A stretch of DNA of 11,727 bases from an uncultured Pseudomonadota bacterium. Lineage in GTDB: Bacteria; Pseudomonadota; Gammaproteobacteria; Burkholderiales; Eutrophovitaceae. The translations under genes and the position numbers were made by a program. Below are positions 1-5,747 of this stretch, piece after piece. Numbering within the stretch: position 1 is the first letter of the stretch; every line of letters starts with the position of its first letter. The stretch covers positions 1-11,727 of the forward strand of contig CALJLA010000230.1 in NCBI GenBank assembly GCA_937983055.1, in the 5' to 3' direction. The notes beneath the pieces were generated by a model. The model saw nothing but the letters and a program-made list of their open reading frames with translations. It did no database searches and was not told the DNA's origin.

Positions 1-392
1 ATCAGATAGGACTGCTTGATGTAGTCGAACAGCCAGTTTTCCCACAGTTCGCTTTTGAAGCGGGCGTCGCCGCGCTGCGGCTCGGCCACCGGGGCCGCCT
101 CCTCGCCCGCCATCTTGCGCACGCTCGACTGCCAGAGCTGGAAGTAGTCGGTCCACATCCGCATGCCGGCTTCGGCGAGCTTGAACGGGTCGCTCATCAT
201 GCGGCCGGCGAGTTCGGTAAAGGCCTTGCCGACGCCGATCTCGTCCGGGTTGTCTTCGCCGAGCTTCTGCGCCTGGCCGGCGAGGTGCTCCTTGACGATA
301 TGGTTGGCGCGCATCGCGATTTCCGCGAGCACACGCGTCATCTCGTTGGGGTCGGGCGGCGCCGGCGACGGAATGTTCTGGGTTTCGGCCAT
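1..392 (-). CDS. phaC: Class I poly(3-hydroxyalkanoate) synthase, N-terminal part (runs off left edge)
   Basis: This is the first 130 codons of a minus-strand gene that continues past base 1. The protein starts MAETQNIPSP and runs through the N-terminal alpha-helical domain typical of class I PHA synthases. Visible landmarks are GVGKAFTELAGRMMSDPFKL at about residues 63-82, a tryptophan-rich MWTDYFQLWQ segment, and FKSELWENWLFDYIKQSYL at the truncated end, the usual entry into the catalytic domain. The catalytic Cys-Asp-His residues lie outside the window. The enzyme polymerises 3-hydroxyacyl-CoA into storage granules in the cytoplasm. The ATG at 392 is chosen because it opens directly onto family-like sequence, although no clear Shine-Dalgarno precedes it. 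It lies 98 bases downstream of the aldolase gene on the same strand and may be read from its own weak promoter or from the upstream unit. Confidence 0.88.
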   Translation of the reverse strand, partial: MAETQNIPSPAPPDPNEMTRVLAEIAMRANHIVKEHLAGQAQKLGEDNPDEIGVGKAFTELAGRMMSDPFKLAEAGMRMWTDYFQLWQSSVRKMAGEEAAPVAEPQRGDARFKSELWENWLFDYIKQSYL

Positions 393-403
393 GGCTGTTG
401 CGT

Positions 404-432
404 AAAGTAGGCCGAACTGAAAAAGAGTGCAA
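404..432 (-). promoter_or_regulatory. Possible phaC promoter
   Basis: On the minus strand, TTGCAC (432-427) and TACTTT (409-404) are separated by exactly 17 bases, upstream of the phaC start at 392. Each hexamer matches the sigma-70 consensus at only three of six positions, so this is a weak call based mainly on spacing and position. If it is used, the transcript would begin only a few bases before the ATG, which fits the absence of a Shine-Dalgarno sequence there. Confidence 0.25.
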
Positions 433-490
433 GCCGGTGCATCGGCCAACGACGATGTATGAAAGCGCCGCCGAAGGGGCGCCGGCGCGG

Positions 491-1180
491 TCAGCCGCGT
501 TTGCGGCGTGCCGGGCGCATGGTGGCCACCGCCTGACCGTAGCCACGGAATTTCTCGAGCACCACCGCCATCTCCTGCTCCGACAACAGGTTCGGGTCGC
601 CGAGTTGCGACGCGCGCCAGTATTGCTCGGCCAGCGCTTCGACTTCCACCGCCAGCGCCAGGGCTTTGTCCAGCGTGGGTCCGGTCGCAATCATGCCGTG
701 ATTGGCAAGCAGGCAGGCACACCGGTCTTGCAGCGCAGCAAGCGCGTGGTCGGAAAGCTGCTGCGTGCCGAAGGTGGCATAGGGGGCGCAGCGAATGCTA
801 TTGCCGCCGGCCACCGCGACCATGTAATGGAAGGCGGGGATGTCCCGGTGCAGGCAGGCCAGCGTCGTGGCAAAACTGGAATGCGTGTGCACGATTGCAC
901 CGACATCGCCACGCGAACGGTAAATGTCGTAATGGAAGCGCCATTCCGAGGAGGGCGCGAGCCGGCCTGAGGGGTGTCCGTCGCGATCCAGAAACACGAT
1001 GTCGGCGGGCCGCGTCTTGTCGTACGCCAGGCCCGAAGGGGTAATCAGGCACCCGTCGTTCCAGCGCGCGCTGACATTGCCGGAGGTGCCGCGATTGATG
1101 CCGCACGCGTTCATCGCCAGCGCGGTGTCGATGATGTGCCGGCGCAGCGAGGATTCTTCGGCGGAGGCGGCGCGCGCCAT
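491..1180 (-). CDS. FucA-like class II aldolase, probable 5-methylthioribulose/5-deoxyribulose-1-phosphate aldolase (Ald2 type)
   Basis: A 229-residue class II (zinc) aldolase. The four metal-ligand positions of E. coli FucA (Glu73, His92, His94, His155) are all present with a constant offset of six: Glu79 in SSEWRFH, His98 and His100 in VHTHS, and His161 in ANHGMIA. The phosphate-binding GTSGNVS (31-37) and AGGNSI (124-129) segments are also intact. The sequence looks much closer to L-fuculose-1-phosphate aldolase than to MtnB dehydratases. Its ATG lies two bases after the mtnA stop, so the two are translationally linked. That context favours the Ald2 role of the DHAP shunt, cleaving 5-(methylthio)ribulose-1-phosphate or 5-deoxyribulose-1-phosphate to DHAP plus (methylthio)acetaldehyde or acetaldehyde. 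An MtnB dehydratase or fuculose role is the alternative. Substrate choice is inferred from the neighbour. Confidence 0.82.
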   Translation of the reverse strand: MARAASAEESSLRRHIIDTALAMNACGINRGTSGNVSARWNDGCLITPSGLAYDKTRPADIVFLDRDGHPSGRLAPSSEWRFHYDIYRSRGDVGAIVHTHSSFATTLACLHRDIPAFHYMVAVAGGNSIRCAPYATFGTQQLSDHALAALQDRCACLLANHGMIATGPTLDKALALAVEVEALAEQYWRASQLGDPNLLSEQEMAVVLEKFRGYGQAVATMRPARRKRG

Positions 1181-1182
1181 GT

Positions 1183-2271
1183 TCAGGTGCCGGCGATGCC
1201 TGCCTGCGACGCAGGGTACAGCGACTTCAGCGCATGCGGCGTCGCGATGCCGCGATCGGTGATCAGCCCGGTCACCAGCCGGGCCGGCGTTACGTCGAAA
1301 GCAGGGTTGGCGACGCGCATGTGGTCCAGCCCGGTGCGTACCCGCACGCTGTCGCCGCCCGCGTCGCGCCCCTGGACGAACAGCAGTTCGTCGGCGCTGC
1401 GTTCCTCGATCGGGATCTCGCGCAGGGCATCGCCCACCGTCCAGTCGATCGTCGGTGTCGGCACCGCGGCATAGAACGGCACGCGGCAGTCGGCGGCGGC
1501 CAGCGCCTTGAGATAGGTGCCGATCTTGTTGCACACATCGCCGTCCGCGGTTACGCGGTCGGCGCCGACGATCACCAGGTCCACGCTGCCGTGCTGCATC
1601 AGATGGCCGCCCGCGTTATCCGCGATCAGCGTGTGCGGCACGCCGTGGCTGCCGAGCTCCCAGGCGGTCAGTAGGCCCTGGTTGCGCGGCCGGGTTTCGT
1701 CCACCCACACATGCACCTGCAGTCCCTCGTCGTGCGCGAGATAAATGGGCGCGAGCGCGGTGCCGTAGTCGACGGTCGCCAGCCAGCCGGCATTACAGTG
1801 GGTGAGGACATTGACGCGGCCGTTGCGACGCGCGAGCTCGCGCATCAGCTCCAGGCCATGGCGGCCGATCGCATGATTAAGCTCGACGTCTTCGTCCGCG
1901 ATGGCGTCGGCCTCGGCCCAGGCGGCCTCGATGCGCCGTTCGCCGGGCAGGGGTTTCAGTACCCGCAGCATGCGCTCGATGGCCCAGCGCAGATTGACTG
2001 CGGTGGGCCGGGTCTGCAGCAGCAGCGCCGCACTTGCGGCGAGATGGTCATTGCTGGCGTCGGTCCGCATGGCGAGCGCCAGGCCGTAAGCCGCGGTCGC
2101 GCCGATCAGCGGTGCGCCGCGCACCTGCATCGAGCGGATCGCGTGCGCAACCTCGTCGACGATCGAAAGGCGCAAGGTGTGAAACTCGTGCGGCAGCAGG
2201 GTCTGGTCGATGATGGCGACGCGGTCACCGTCGCGCCAGACGCTGCGGTAGGAAACGCCGGCGACTTTCAA
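1183..2271 (-). CDS. mtnA: S-methyl-5-thioribose-1-phosphate isomerase
   Basis: A 362-residue MtnA of the eIF2B-alpha-related family. It converts 5-methylthioribose-1-phosphate (and 5-deoxyribose-1-phosphate) to the ribulose-1-phosphate form. Family landmarks are RGAPLIGATAAYG (51-63), the catalytic cysteine Cys159 in LTHCNAGWLAT, DETRPRNQG (191-199), and the catalytic aspartate Asp238 in VGADRVTADGDVCNKIGTY. The reading frame is open far upstream (to 2703), but family similarity begins at KVAGVSYR. The best start is therefore the TTG at 2271, preceded by GGAG with a seven-base gap. That TTG overlaps the TGA of the upstream hydrolase (TTGA). The aldolase follows after two bases. The length is normal for the family. 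In the Met salvage pathway MtnA is followed by MtnB; here a FucA-like aldolase takes that place. Confidence 0.93.
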   Translation of the reverse strand: MKVAGVSYRSVWRDGDRVAIIDQTLLPHEFHTLRLSIVDEVAHAIRSMQVRGAPLIGATAAYGLALAMRTDASNDHLAASAALLLQTRPTAVNLRWAIERMLRVLKPLPGERRIEAAWAEADAIADEDVELNHAIGRHGLELMRELARRNGRVNVLTHCNAGWLATVDYGTALAPIYLAHDEGLQVHVWVDETRPRNQGLLTAWELGSHGVPHTLIADNAGGHLMQHGSVDLVIVGADRVTADGDVCNKIGTYLKALAAADCRVPFYAAVPTPTIDWTVGDALREIPIEERSADELLFVQGRDAGGDSVRVRTGLDHMRVANPAFDVTPARLVTGLITDRGIATPHALKSLYPASQAGIAGT

Positions 2272-3329
2272 GTGCGCGCTCCGAAGCGGATCAGGCCGCC
2301 ATCGTCCTCGATACGCTGCAGCCGTCCCTGGTGCCACAAAAAGTGCAGGTGCGCGATCGATTCGCCCATGGCGAAAAAGATCTGATGCGAATCGAGTTCG
2401 CGGCGAAACAGCACCGGCAGCAGCTCGGCGGCCGTCTGCGGCTGCGCGCAGGCGGCGATTACCTCGGCAAGACGCTCGTCGTGATGCCGGTGCAGTGCCT
2501 GCACCCGCGCCGGCGCCCCGTGAAACGGCAGGCCGTGCGATGGCAGCACCAGCGTGTCCGCCGGCAGCTGCGCCAGCCGGTCGATCGACTGCAGAAAGCG
2601 CCTGAGCGGGTCGCCGAGCGGGTCGATCGGCCAGACACTGATGTTGGTGCTGATCTTGGGCAGCAGCATGTCGCCCGAGATCAGAACGCCCAGCGCTTCG
2701 CAATAAAGCGAGGCATGCTCCGGTGCGTGACCGTGGCCGACGATCACCCGCCAGCGCCGGTCCCCGATGTCGAGTTCATCGCCGTCGACCATGCGTACGT
2801 ACCGGGTCGGCGGCTCGCCGACGATGCGACGGTAACCGTTGCCGCGCGCCGCCATGGCGTTGACGCGGTCATCATCTAGGCCATGCGCCGCGAACAGCCG
2901 TGCGCTTGCCTCGCCGCCGTAGCCTGAGTGGGCGTGGTAGTGGGCATGCGCGGTCAGGTACTCGGCCTGGGTCATGTGCAAGGGCACGTGGAAGCGCTCG
3001 GTCAGCCAGCGGGCGTTGCCGAAGTGGTCCGGATGGAAGTGGGTGACGATCACCCGCGCAAGCGGCTCGCCGTCCAGCGCGCTCGACAGCACGCGGTCCC
3101 ACAGGGCGCGCGTTTCCTCCAGGCCGATGCCGCAGTCGACGGCGGTCCAGCCCTCGCGCTCGCGCAGCAGCCAGAGGTTGATATGGTTAAGCGCGAAAGG
3201 CAGCGGCATGCGCAGCCACAGCAGGCCGGGCGCCACCTCCAGCACGGCGCCGGACGGCGGCGGCTCGGCAAATGGAAACCGCAGGGTTCCCGCGGCATCG
3301 GACGGCGCGGCGCGCAGCGCTTGAATCAT
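2268..3329 (-). CDS. MBL-fold metallo-hydrolase, LACTB2-like
   Basis: A 353-residue metallo-beta-lactamase-fold hydrolase. The metal-binding motif HxHxDH is His97-x-His99-x-Asp101-His102 (THFHPDHFG). Further ligands are His201 in GHGHAPEH, Asp220 in ISGDMLL and His265 in LPSHGLPF. A helical tail from about residue 275 to 345 (ERLAEVI ... QTAAELLPVLF ... HLHFLWHQGRL) resembles the winged-helix C-terminus of LACTB2-like enzymes. The substrate cannot be told from the sequence; thioester or lactone hydrolysis is a guess from family and neighbours. The ATG at 3329 is used because family-like sequence follows it; the longer frame to 3545 would cross the operator and run into liuR. It is the first gene of a minus-strand unit with mtnA (TTGA overlap) and is divergent from liuR across an 84-base gap. 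Confidence 0.85.
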   Translation of the reverse strand: MIQALRAAPSDAAGTLRFPFAEPPPSGAVLEVAPGLLWLRMPLPFALNHINLWLLREREGWTAVDCGIGLEETRALWDRVLSSALDGEPLARVIVTHFHPDHFGNARWLTERFHVPLHMTQAEYLTAHAHYHAHSGYGGEASARLFAAHGLDDDRVNAMAARGNGYRRIVGEPPTRYVRMVDGDELDIGDRRWRVIVGHGHAPEHASLYCEALGVLISGDMLLPKISTNISVWPIDPLGDPLRRFLQSIDRLAQLPADTLVLPSHGLPFHGAPARVQALHRHHDERLAEVIAACAQPQTAAELLPVLFRRELDSHQIFFAMGESIAHLHFLWHQGRLQRIEDDGGLIRFGART

Positions 3330-3375
3330 GGGTGAGCGGCGAGGTGCGGAGAGCAACACAGGGCAATGAGAACGG

Positions 3376-3404
3376 TTGGATTCTACTTTACGTTTACGTA
3401 AACT
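3376..3404 (+). promoter_or_regulatory. Probable liuR promoter
   Basis: TTGGAT (3376-3381) and TAAACT (3399-3404) have a 17-base spacer, and each matches the sigma-70 consensus at four of six positions. The predicted start point, about seven bases downstream of the -10, falls at about 3411. That is only about three bases before the liuR ATG, so the transcript would be almost leaderless. The operator palindrome lies in the spacer and -10, an arrangement expected for autorepression. Confidence 0.45.
3380..3385 (-). promoter_or_regulatory. Possible -10 element of the minus-strand MBL-mtnA-aldolase unit
   Basis: The minus strand reads TAGAAT here, five of six matches to TATAAT, about 50 bases upstream of the hydrolase ATG. 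No good -35 hexamer lies 17 bases further upstream; that position is occupied by the LiuR-like operator. If this is the promoter, the operator would cover its -35 region, so the unit could share control with liuR. Confidence 0.3.
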
Positions 3405-3408
3405 GGCG
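3387..3408. promoter_or_regulatory. LiuR-type operator in the mbl/liuR divergent gap
   Basis: The core is a perfect 12-base palindrome GTTTACGTAAAC (3392-3403), preceded by TTTAC. It aligns without gaps to the second operator at 3870-3891, sharing ACGTT(T/A)ACGTAAAC at the same offset. Two such sites flanking a MerR-type regulator gene, each over a promoter, is the pattern of a regulator controlling itself and the adjacent catabolic operon. That LiuR is the protein that binds here is an inference from position and from known LiuR regulation of branched-chain amino acid degradation. Confidence 0.65.
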
Positions 3409-3413
3409 CGGCC

Positions 3414-3845
3414 ATGAACGAGTTCACCTACTCGATTACCGATCTGGCGCGTGAGTTCGGATTGACCACGCGAGCCATCCGGTTTTACGAGGACCAAGGT
3501 CTGCTTGCGCCCGGCCGGGTCGGGCGCAACCGTGTCTACAGCCACCGCGACCGCGTGCGCCTCAAACTTACCGTGCGCGGCAAGCGCCTCGGTCTGTCGC
3601 TGTCGGAGATCCGCGAACTGATCGAGATGTACGACGCCGCACGCGATGAGCAGGCGCAGATCGAGCGGCTGCTCGAGGTGCTGGCGCGCCGGCGCCGCCT
3701 GCTGGAGCAGCAGCGCGAGGACATCGAGGCGGTGCTGGCCGAAATCGATGCCTTCGAGCGCCAGTGTCGCGACCTGCTGTCGGGGCGGGCAGGGAATCCG
3801 AAGAAATCAGTAGTAAATGCTAACTCTGGATTCGCAAAAGCCTGA
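3414..3845 (+). CDS. liuR: LiuR-type MerR-family regulator of leucine/isovalerate degradation
   Basis: A 143-residue MerR-family protein. The winged helix-turn-helix occupies about residues 5-75 (YSITDLAREFGLTTRAIRFYEDQGLL, with RVYSHRDRVRLKLTVRGKRLG as the wing and second helix). A charged coiled coil at about 78-120 gives the dimer. No metal-binding cysteine pattern is seen at the C-terminus, which fits the LiuR branch that senses acyl-CoA catabolites rather than metals. It starts the plus-strand liu cluster. A palindromic operator overlaps its promoter, implying autoregulation, and a second copy precedes the next gene. There is no Shine-Dalgarno before the ATG, in line with a near-leaderless transcript. 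Identification as LiuR rests on sequence type plus the adjacent isovaleryl-CoA dehydrogenase and methylcrotonyl-CoA carboxylase genes. Confidence 0.88.
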   Translation: MNEFTYSITDLAREFGLTTRAIRFYEDQGLLAPGRVGRNRVYSHRDRVRLKLTVRGKRLGLSLSEIRELIEMYDAARDEQAQIERLLEVLARRRRLLEQQREDIEAVLAEIDAFERQCRDLLSGRAGNPKKSVVNANSGFAKA

Positions 3846-3869
3846 TCGGCAGCTGTTTTTCTGGCCAAA

Positions 3870-3891
3870 TTGACGTTAACGTAAACGTCAA
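3870..3891. promoter_or_regulatory. LiuR-type operator before the thioesterase-ivd operon
   Basis: A perfect 8-base inverted repeat, TTGACGTT (3870-3877) and AACGTCAA (3884-3891), is separated by the six-base spacer AACGTA. It aligns in register with the operator at 3387. It sits 27 bases before the thioesterase ATG and contains the -35 hexamer, so a bound regulator would block polymerase, which is repressor geometry. Confidence 0.75.
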
Positions 3892-3898
3892 ATAGCAT
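3870..3898 (+). promoter_or_regulatory. Probable liu operon promoter
   Basis: TTGACG (3870-3875, five of six) and TAGCAT (3893-3898, four of six) are spaced by exactly 17 bases. The predicted start is near 3905, leaving a short leader that carries GGAAAGG before the ATG at 3919. The spacer is standard and not the stretched 19-20 bases of MerR-activated promoters, so repression by the operator is more likely than twist-type activation. Confidence 0.6.
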
Positions 3899-3918
3899 CC
3901 GTCGGAAAGGAAAGCGGA

Positions 3919-4368
3919 ATGGGTGCTTTCGAGGCCAGCAACCCGGCGTTTGCCGAACGGGTGCGCGACAGTTTCGGGCGCCAGGGCGCGATGCGTCTGC
4001 TGGGCGCGCAGTTGTGCCGGGTTGCGCCGGGCGAATGCGAGATTCGGCTGGCGCACCGCCGCGACCTGACGCAGCAGCATGGCTATTTTCACGGCGGCAT
4101 CGTCGGTACCATCGCCGACTCGGCCGGCGGCTATGCGGCGTTCACGCTGATGCCGGCGGATTCGAGTGTGCTCACCGTCGAGTACAAGCTGAATCTCCTC
4201 GCGCCGGCCGATGGCGAGGCACTGGTGGCGCGCGCCCGGGTGGTGAAGGCCGGGCGTACGCTGGTGGTCGCCGCAATTGACGTTGCGGTGAGCAAGGGCG
4301 AGCGCGAAACACTGTGCGCCACCTCGCTGCAGACGCTGATGACCATGCACGGGAGGCCCGACCGATGA
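3919..4368 (+). CDS. PaaI-family hotdog-fold acyl-CoA thioesterase
   Basis: A 149-residue single hotdog domain, normal for PaaI-type thioesterases. The HGYFHGGIVGTIADSAGGYAA stretch (about residues 54-74) carries the HGG motif (58-60) and the acidic residue Asp67, the usual catalytic position of this family. The later LTVEYKLNLLAPADGE segment forms the second strand block. A purine-rich GGAAAGG precedes the ATG. The gene is first after the liu promoter/operator, and its stop overlaps the ivd start (ATGA). The likely role is hydrolysis of surplus acyl-CoA to free CoA during branched-chain acid breakdown; the exact substrate cannot be read from sequence. Confidence 0.87.
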   Translation: MGAFEASNPAFAERVRDSFGRQGAMRLLGAQLCRVAPGECEIRLAHRRDLTQQHGYFHGGIVGTIADSAGGYAAFTLMPADSSVLTVEYKLNLLAPADGEALVARARVVKAGRTLVVAAIDVAVSKGERETLCATSLQTLMTMHGRPDR

Positions 4369-5462
4369 AACCCGGAGAATCGTTCATCAAGGACTTGCCG
4401 AGCCTCGATTTCGGGCTGGGCGAGGACGTCGACATGCTGCGCCAGTCGGTGCGCAGTTTTGCCGCGCGCGAGATCGCGCCGCGGGCGGCCGACATCGACC
4501 GCGACAACGTGTTTCCGGCCGATCTCTGGCGCAAGTTCGGCGAACTCGGCGTGCTCGGCATCACGGTCGAGGAAGCCTATGGCGGCGCGCAGATGGGCTA
4601 CCTCGCGCACATCGTCGCCATGGAAGAGATCTCGCGTGCCTCCGCCTCGGTCGGGCTGTCGTACGGCGCCCATTCGAACCTGTGCGTGAACCAGATCCGC
4701 CGCAACGGCGGCGCGGCGCAGAAACGGAAATACCTGCCGAAACTGATTTCCGGCGAGCATGTGGGCGCGCTCGCGATGAGCGAACCCAACGCCGGCTCCG
4801 ACGTGGTCGGCATGAGGCTGCGCGCCGAGCGCAAGGGCGGGCATTTCCTGCTGAACGGCAACAAGATGTGGATCACCAACGGCCCCGACGCCGACGTGCT
4901 GGTGGTCTATGCCAAGACCGACCCGGGCGCCGGGCCGAAGGGCATCAGCGCCTTCCTGATCGAAAAAGGCATGCCCGGCTTTTCCACTGCGCAGAAGCTC
5001 GACAAGCTCGGCATGCGCGGATCCAACACCTGCGAGCTGGTGTTTCGAGACTGCGAGGTGCCGGCGGAGAATGTGCTGGGCGATCTGAACAAGGGCGTCC
5101 AGGTGCTGATGAGCGGGCTCGACTACGAGCGCGCGGTGCTGGCCGGCGGGCCGCTCGGAATCATGCAGGCGTGTATGGACACGGTCGTGCCGTACCTGCA
5201 CGAGCGGGTGCAGTTCGGCCAGCCGATCGGCGAGTTCCAGCTGATGCAGGGCAAGCTGGCCGACATGTACACCACCATGAACGCCTGTCGCGCCTATGTC
5301 TACGCCGTGGGCCGGGCCTGCGATCGCGGCCAGACCACGCGCAAGGACGCGGCCGGCGCGATTCTGTACGCCGCCGAGAAGGCCACCTGGATGGCCGGCG
5401 AAGCAATCCAGTGCCTGGGCGGCAACGGCTACGTCAACGAGTACCCGACCGGTCGCCTGTAG
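4365..5462 (+). CDS. liuA: Isovaleryl-CoA dehydrogenase, interrupted by an in-frame amber stop
   Basis: An FAD-dependent acyl-CoA dehydrogenase that oxidises isovaleryl-CoA to 3-methylcrotonyl-CoA, the third step of leucine catabolism, passing electrons to ETF. The start overlaps the thioesterase stop (ATGA). Landmarks are AMSEPNAGSDVVG and KMWITNGPDADVLVVYAKT for FAD/substrate binding, and the catalytic base Glu255 in GLDYERAVLAGGPLG, the position typical of isovaleryl-CoA dehydrogenases. The frame stops at TAG (5460-5462), codon 366, in the conserved QCLGGNGYVNEYPTGRL context. The same frame then continues for 29 codons with RDATLYEIGAGTSQIRR and the family's normal end at 5552. The full length would be 395 codons. 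The product as written lacks the conserved C-terminal helix that contacts FAD and is probably non-functional, unless the stop is an assembly error or is read through. Confidence 0.9.
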   Translation: MKPGESFIKDLPSLDFGLGEDVDMLRQSVRSFAAREIAPRAADIDRDNVFPADLWRKFGELGVLGITVEEAYGGAQMGYLAHIVAMEEISRASASVGLSYGAHSNLCVNQIRRNGGAAQKRKYLPKLISGEHVGALAMSEPNAGSDVVGMRLRAERKGGHFLLNGNKMWITNGPDADVLVVYAKTDPGAGPKGISAFLIEKGMPGFSTAQKLDKLGMRGSNTCELVFRDCEVPAENVLGDLNKGVQVLMSGLDYERAVLAGGPLGIMQACMDTVVPYLHERVQFGQPIGEFQLMQGKLADMYTTMNACRAYVYAVGRACDRGQTTRKDAAGAILYAAEKATWMAGEAIQCLGGNGYVNEYPTGRL

Positions 5463-5552
5463 CGCGACGCCACGCTGTATGAAATCGGCGCCGGCACTTC
5501 GCAGATCCGCCGCTGGCTGATCGGGCGGGAACTCTTTGACGAAACGAAGTAA
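5463..5552 (+). pseudogene. liuA: Severed C-terminal end of isovaleryl-CoA dehydrogenase
   Basis: These 29 codons plus TAA continue the frame of the preceding gene after the amber codon. They read RDATLYEIGAGTSQIRRWLIGRELFDETK, an unmistakable acyl-CoA dehydrogenase C-terminus. The segment has no start codon or ribosome-binding site of its own. The lack of further damage says the nonsense change is recent or artefactual. Confidence 0.85.
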
Positions 5553-5560
5553 GACGGATA

Positions 5561-5730
5561 CGAACCACGGAGGACACGGGGGCACGGAGGAATCGACCGA
5601 GAAAAGCGAATCGAACCACCAAGACACCAAGGTCACCAAGGAAAGCACTTCTAGTTATTTTGGTGAACTTGGCGGTTCGCAGTCAGATAGTCCGCTTTTC
5701 CTCCGCGTCCTCCGTCTCCTCCGCGGTTCG
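5561..5730. repeat. Long imperfect inverted repeat, element 1 (nested arms)
   Basis: This fills nearly the whole 195-base gap between the ivd end and aceK. The outer arms begin CGAACCACGGAGGACACGG (5561 on) and end with its imperfect complement at 5698-5730 (CTCCGCGGTTCG). An inner pair starts GAACCACCAAGACACCAAGG at 5612 and is answered by TTGGTGAACTTGGCGGTTC (5660-5678). GAAAAGCG at 5601 also pairs with CGCTTTTC at 5693. The arms are built of loosely repeated A-C-x-C-G-G-A-G-G or A-C-A-C-C-A-A-G units. It ends 17 bases before the aceK ATG. It belongs to the same style as the element at 8813-8953. Function is unknown; a transcript would fold into a long hairpin. Confidence 0.75.
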
Positions 5731-5747
5731 AGATTTCCAAACAAGCC

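Noticed and set aside
464..490. Possible terminator after the aldolase gene on the minus strand
   Set aside because: A GC-rich stem of about five pairs can be drawn, but it is followed by only three T and has competing pairings; too weak to list.
3828..3862. Possible intrinsic terminator after liuR (short stem before a run of five T)
   Set aside because: The stem is only about three paired bases and the T-run lies just before the liu promoter; not convincing.
5460..5462. Pyrrolysine or other recoding at the TAG of liuA
   Set aside because: Pyrrolysine is tied to methylamine methyltransferases and special tRNA genes; nothing here supports it, and the site is normally Leu or Trp. Nonsense mutation or sequence error is simpler.
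4131..5648. Minus-strand open frame of 505 codons opposite liuA
   Set aside because: It is the antisense shadow of a clearly recognisable acyl-CoA dehydrogenase in GC-rich DNA; its His/Arg/Val-rich translation matches no family.
5561..5730. CRISPR-like array suggested by repeated ACCACGGAGG/ACCAAG units
   Set aside because: The units are in inverted arms, vary in length and have no spacers; no cas genes are present.
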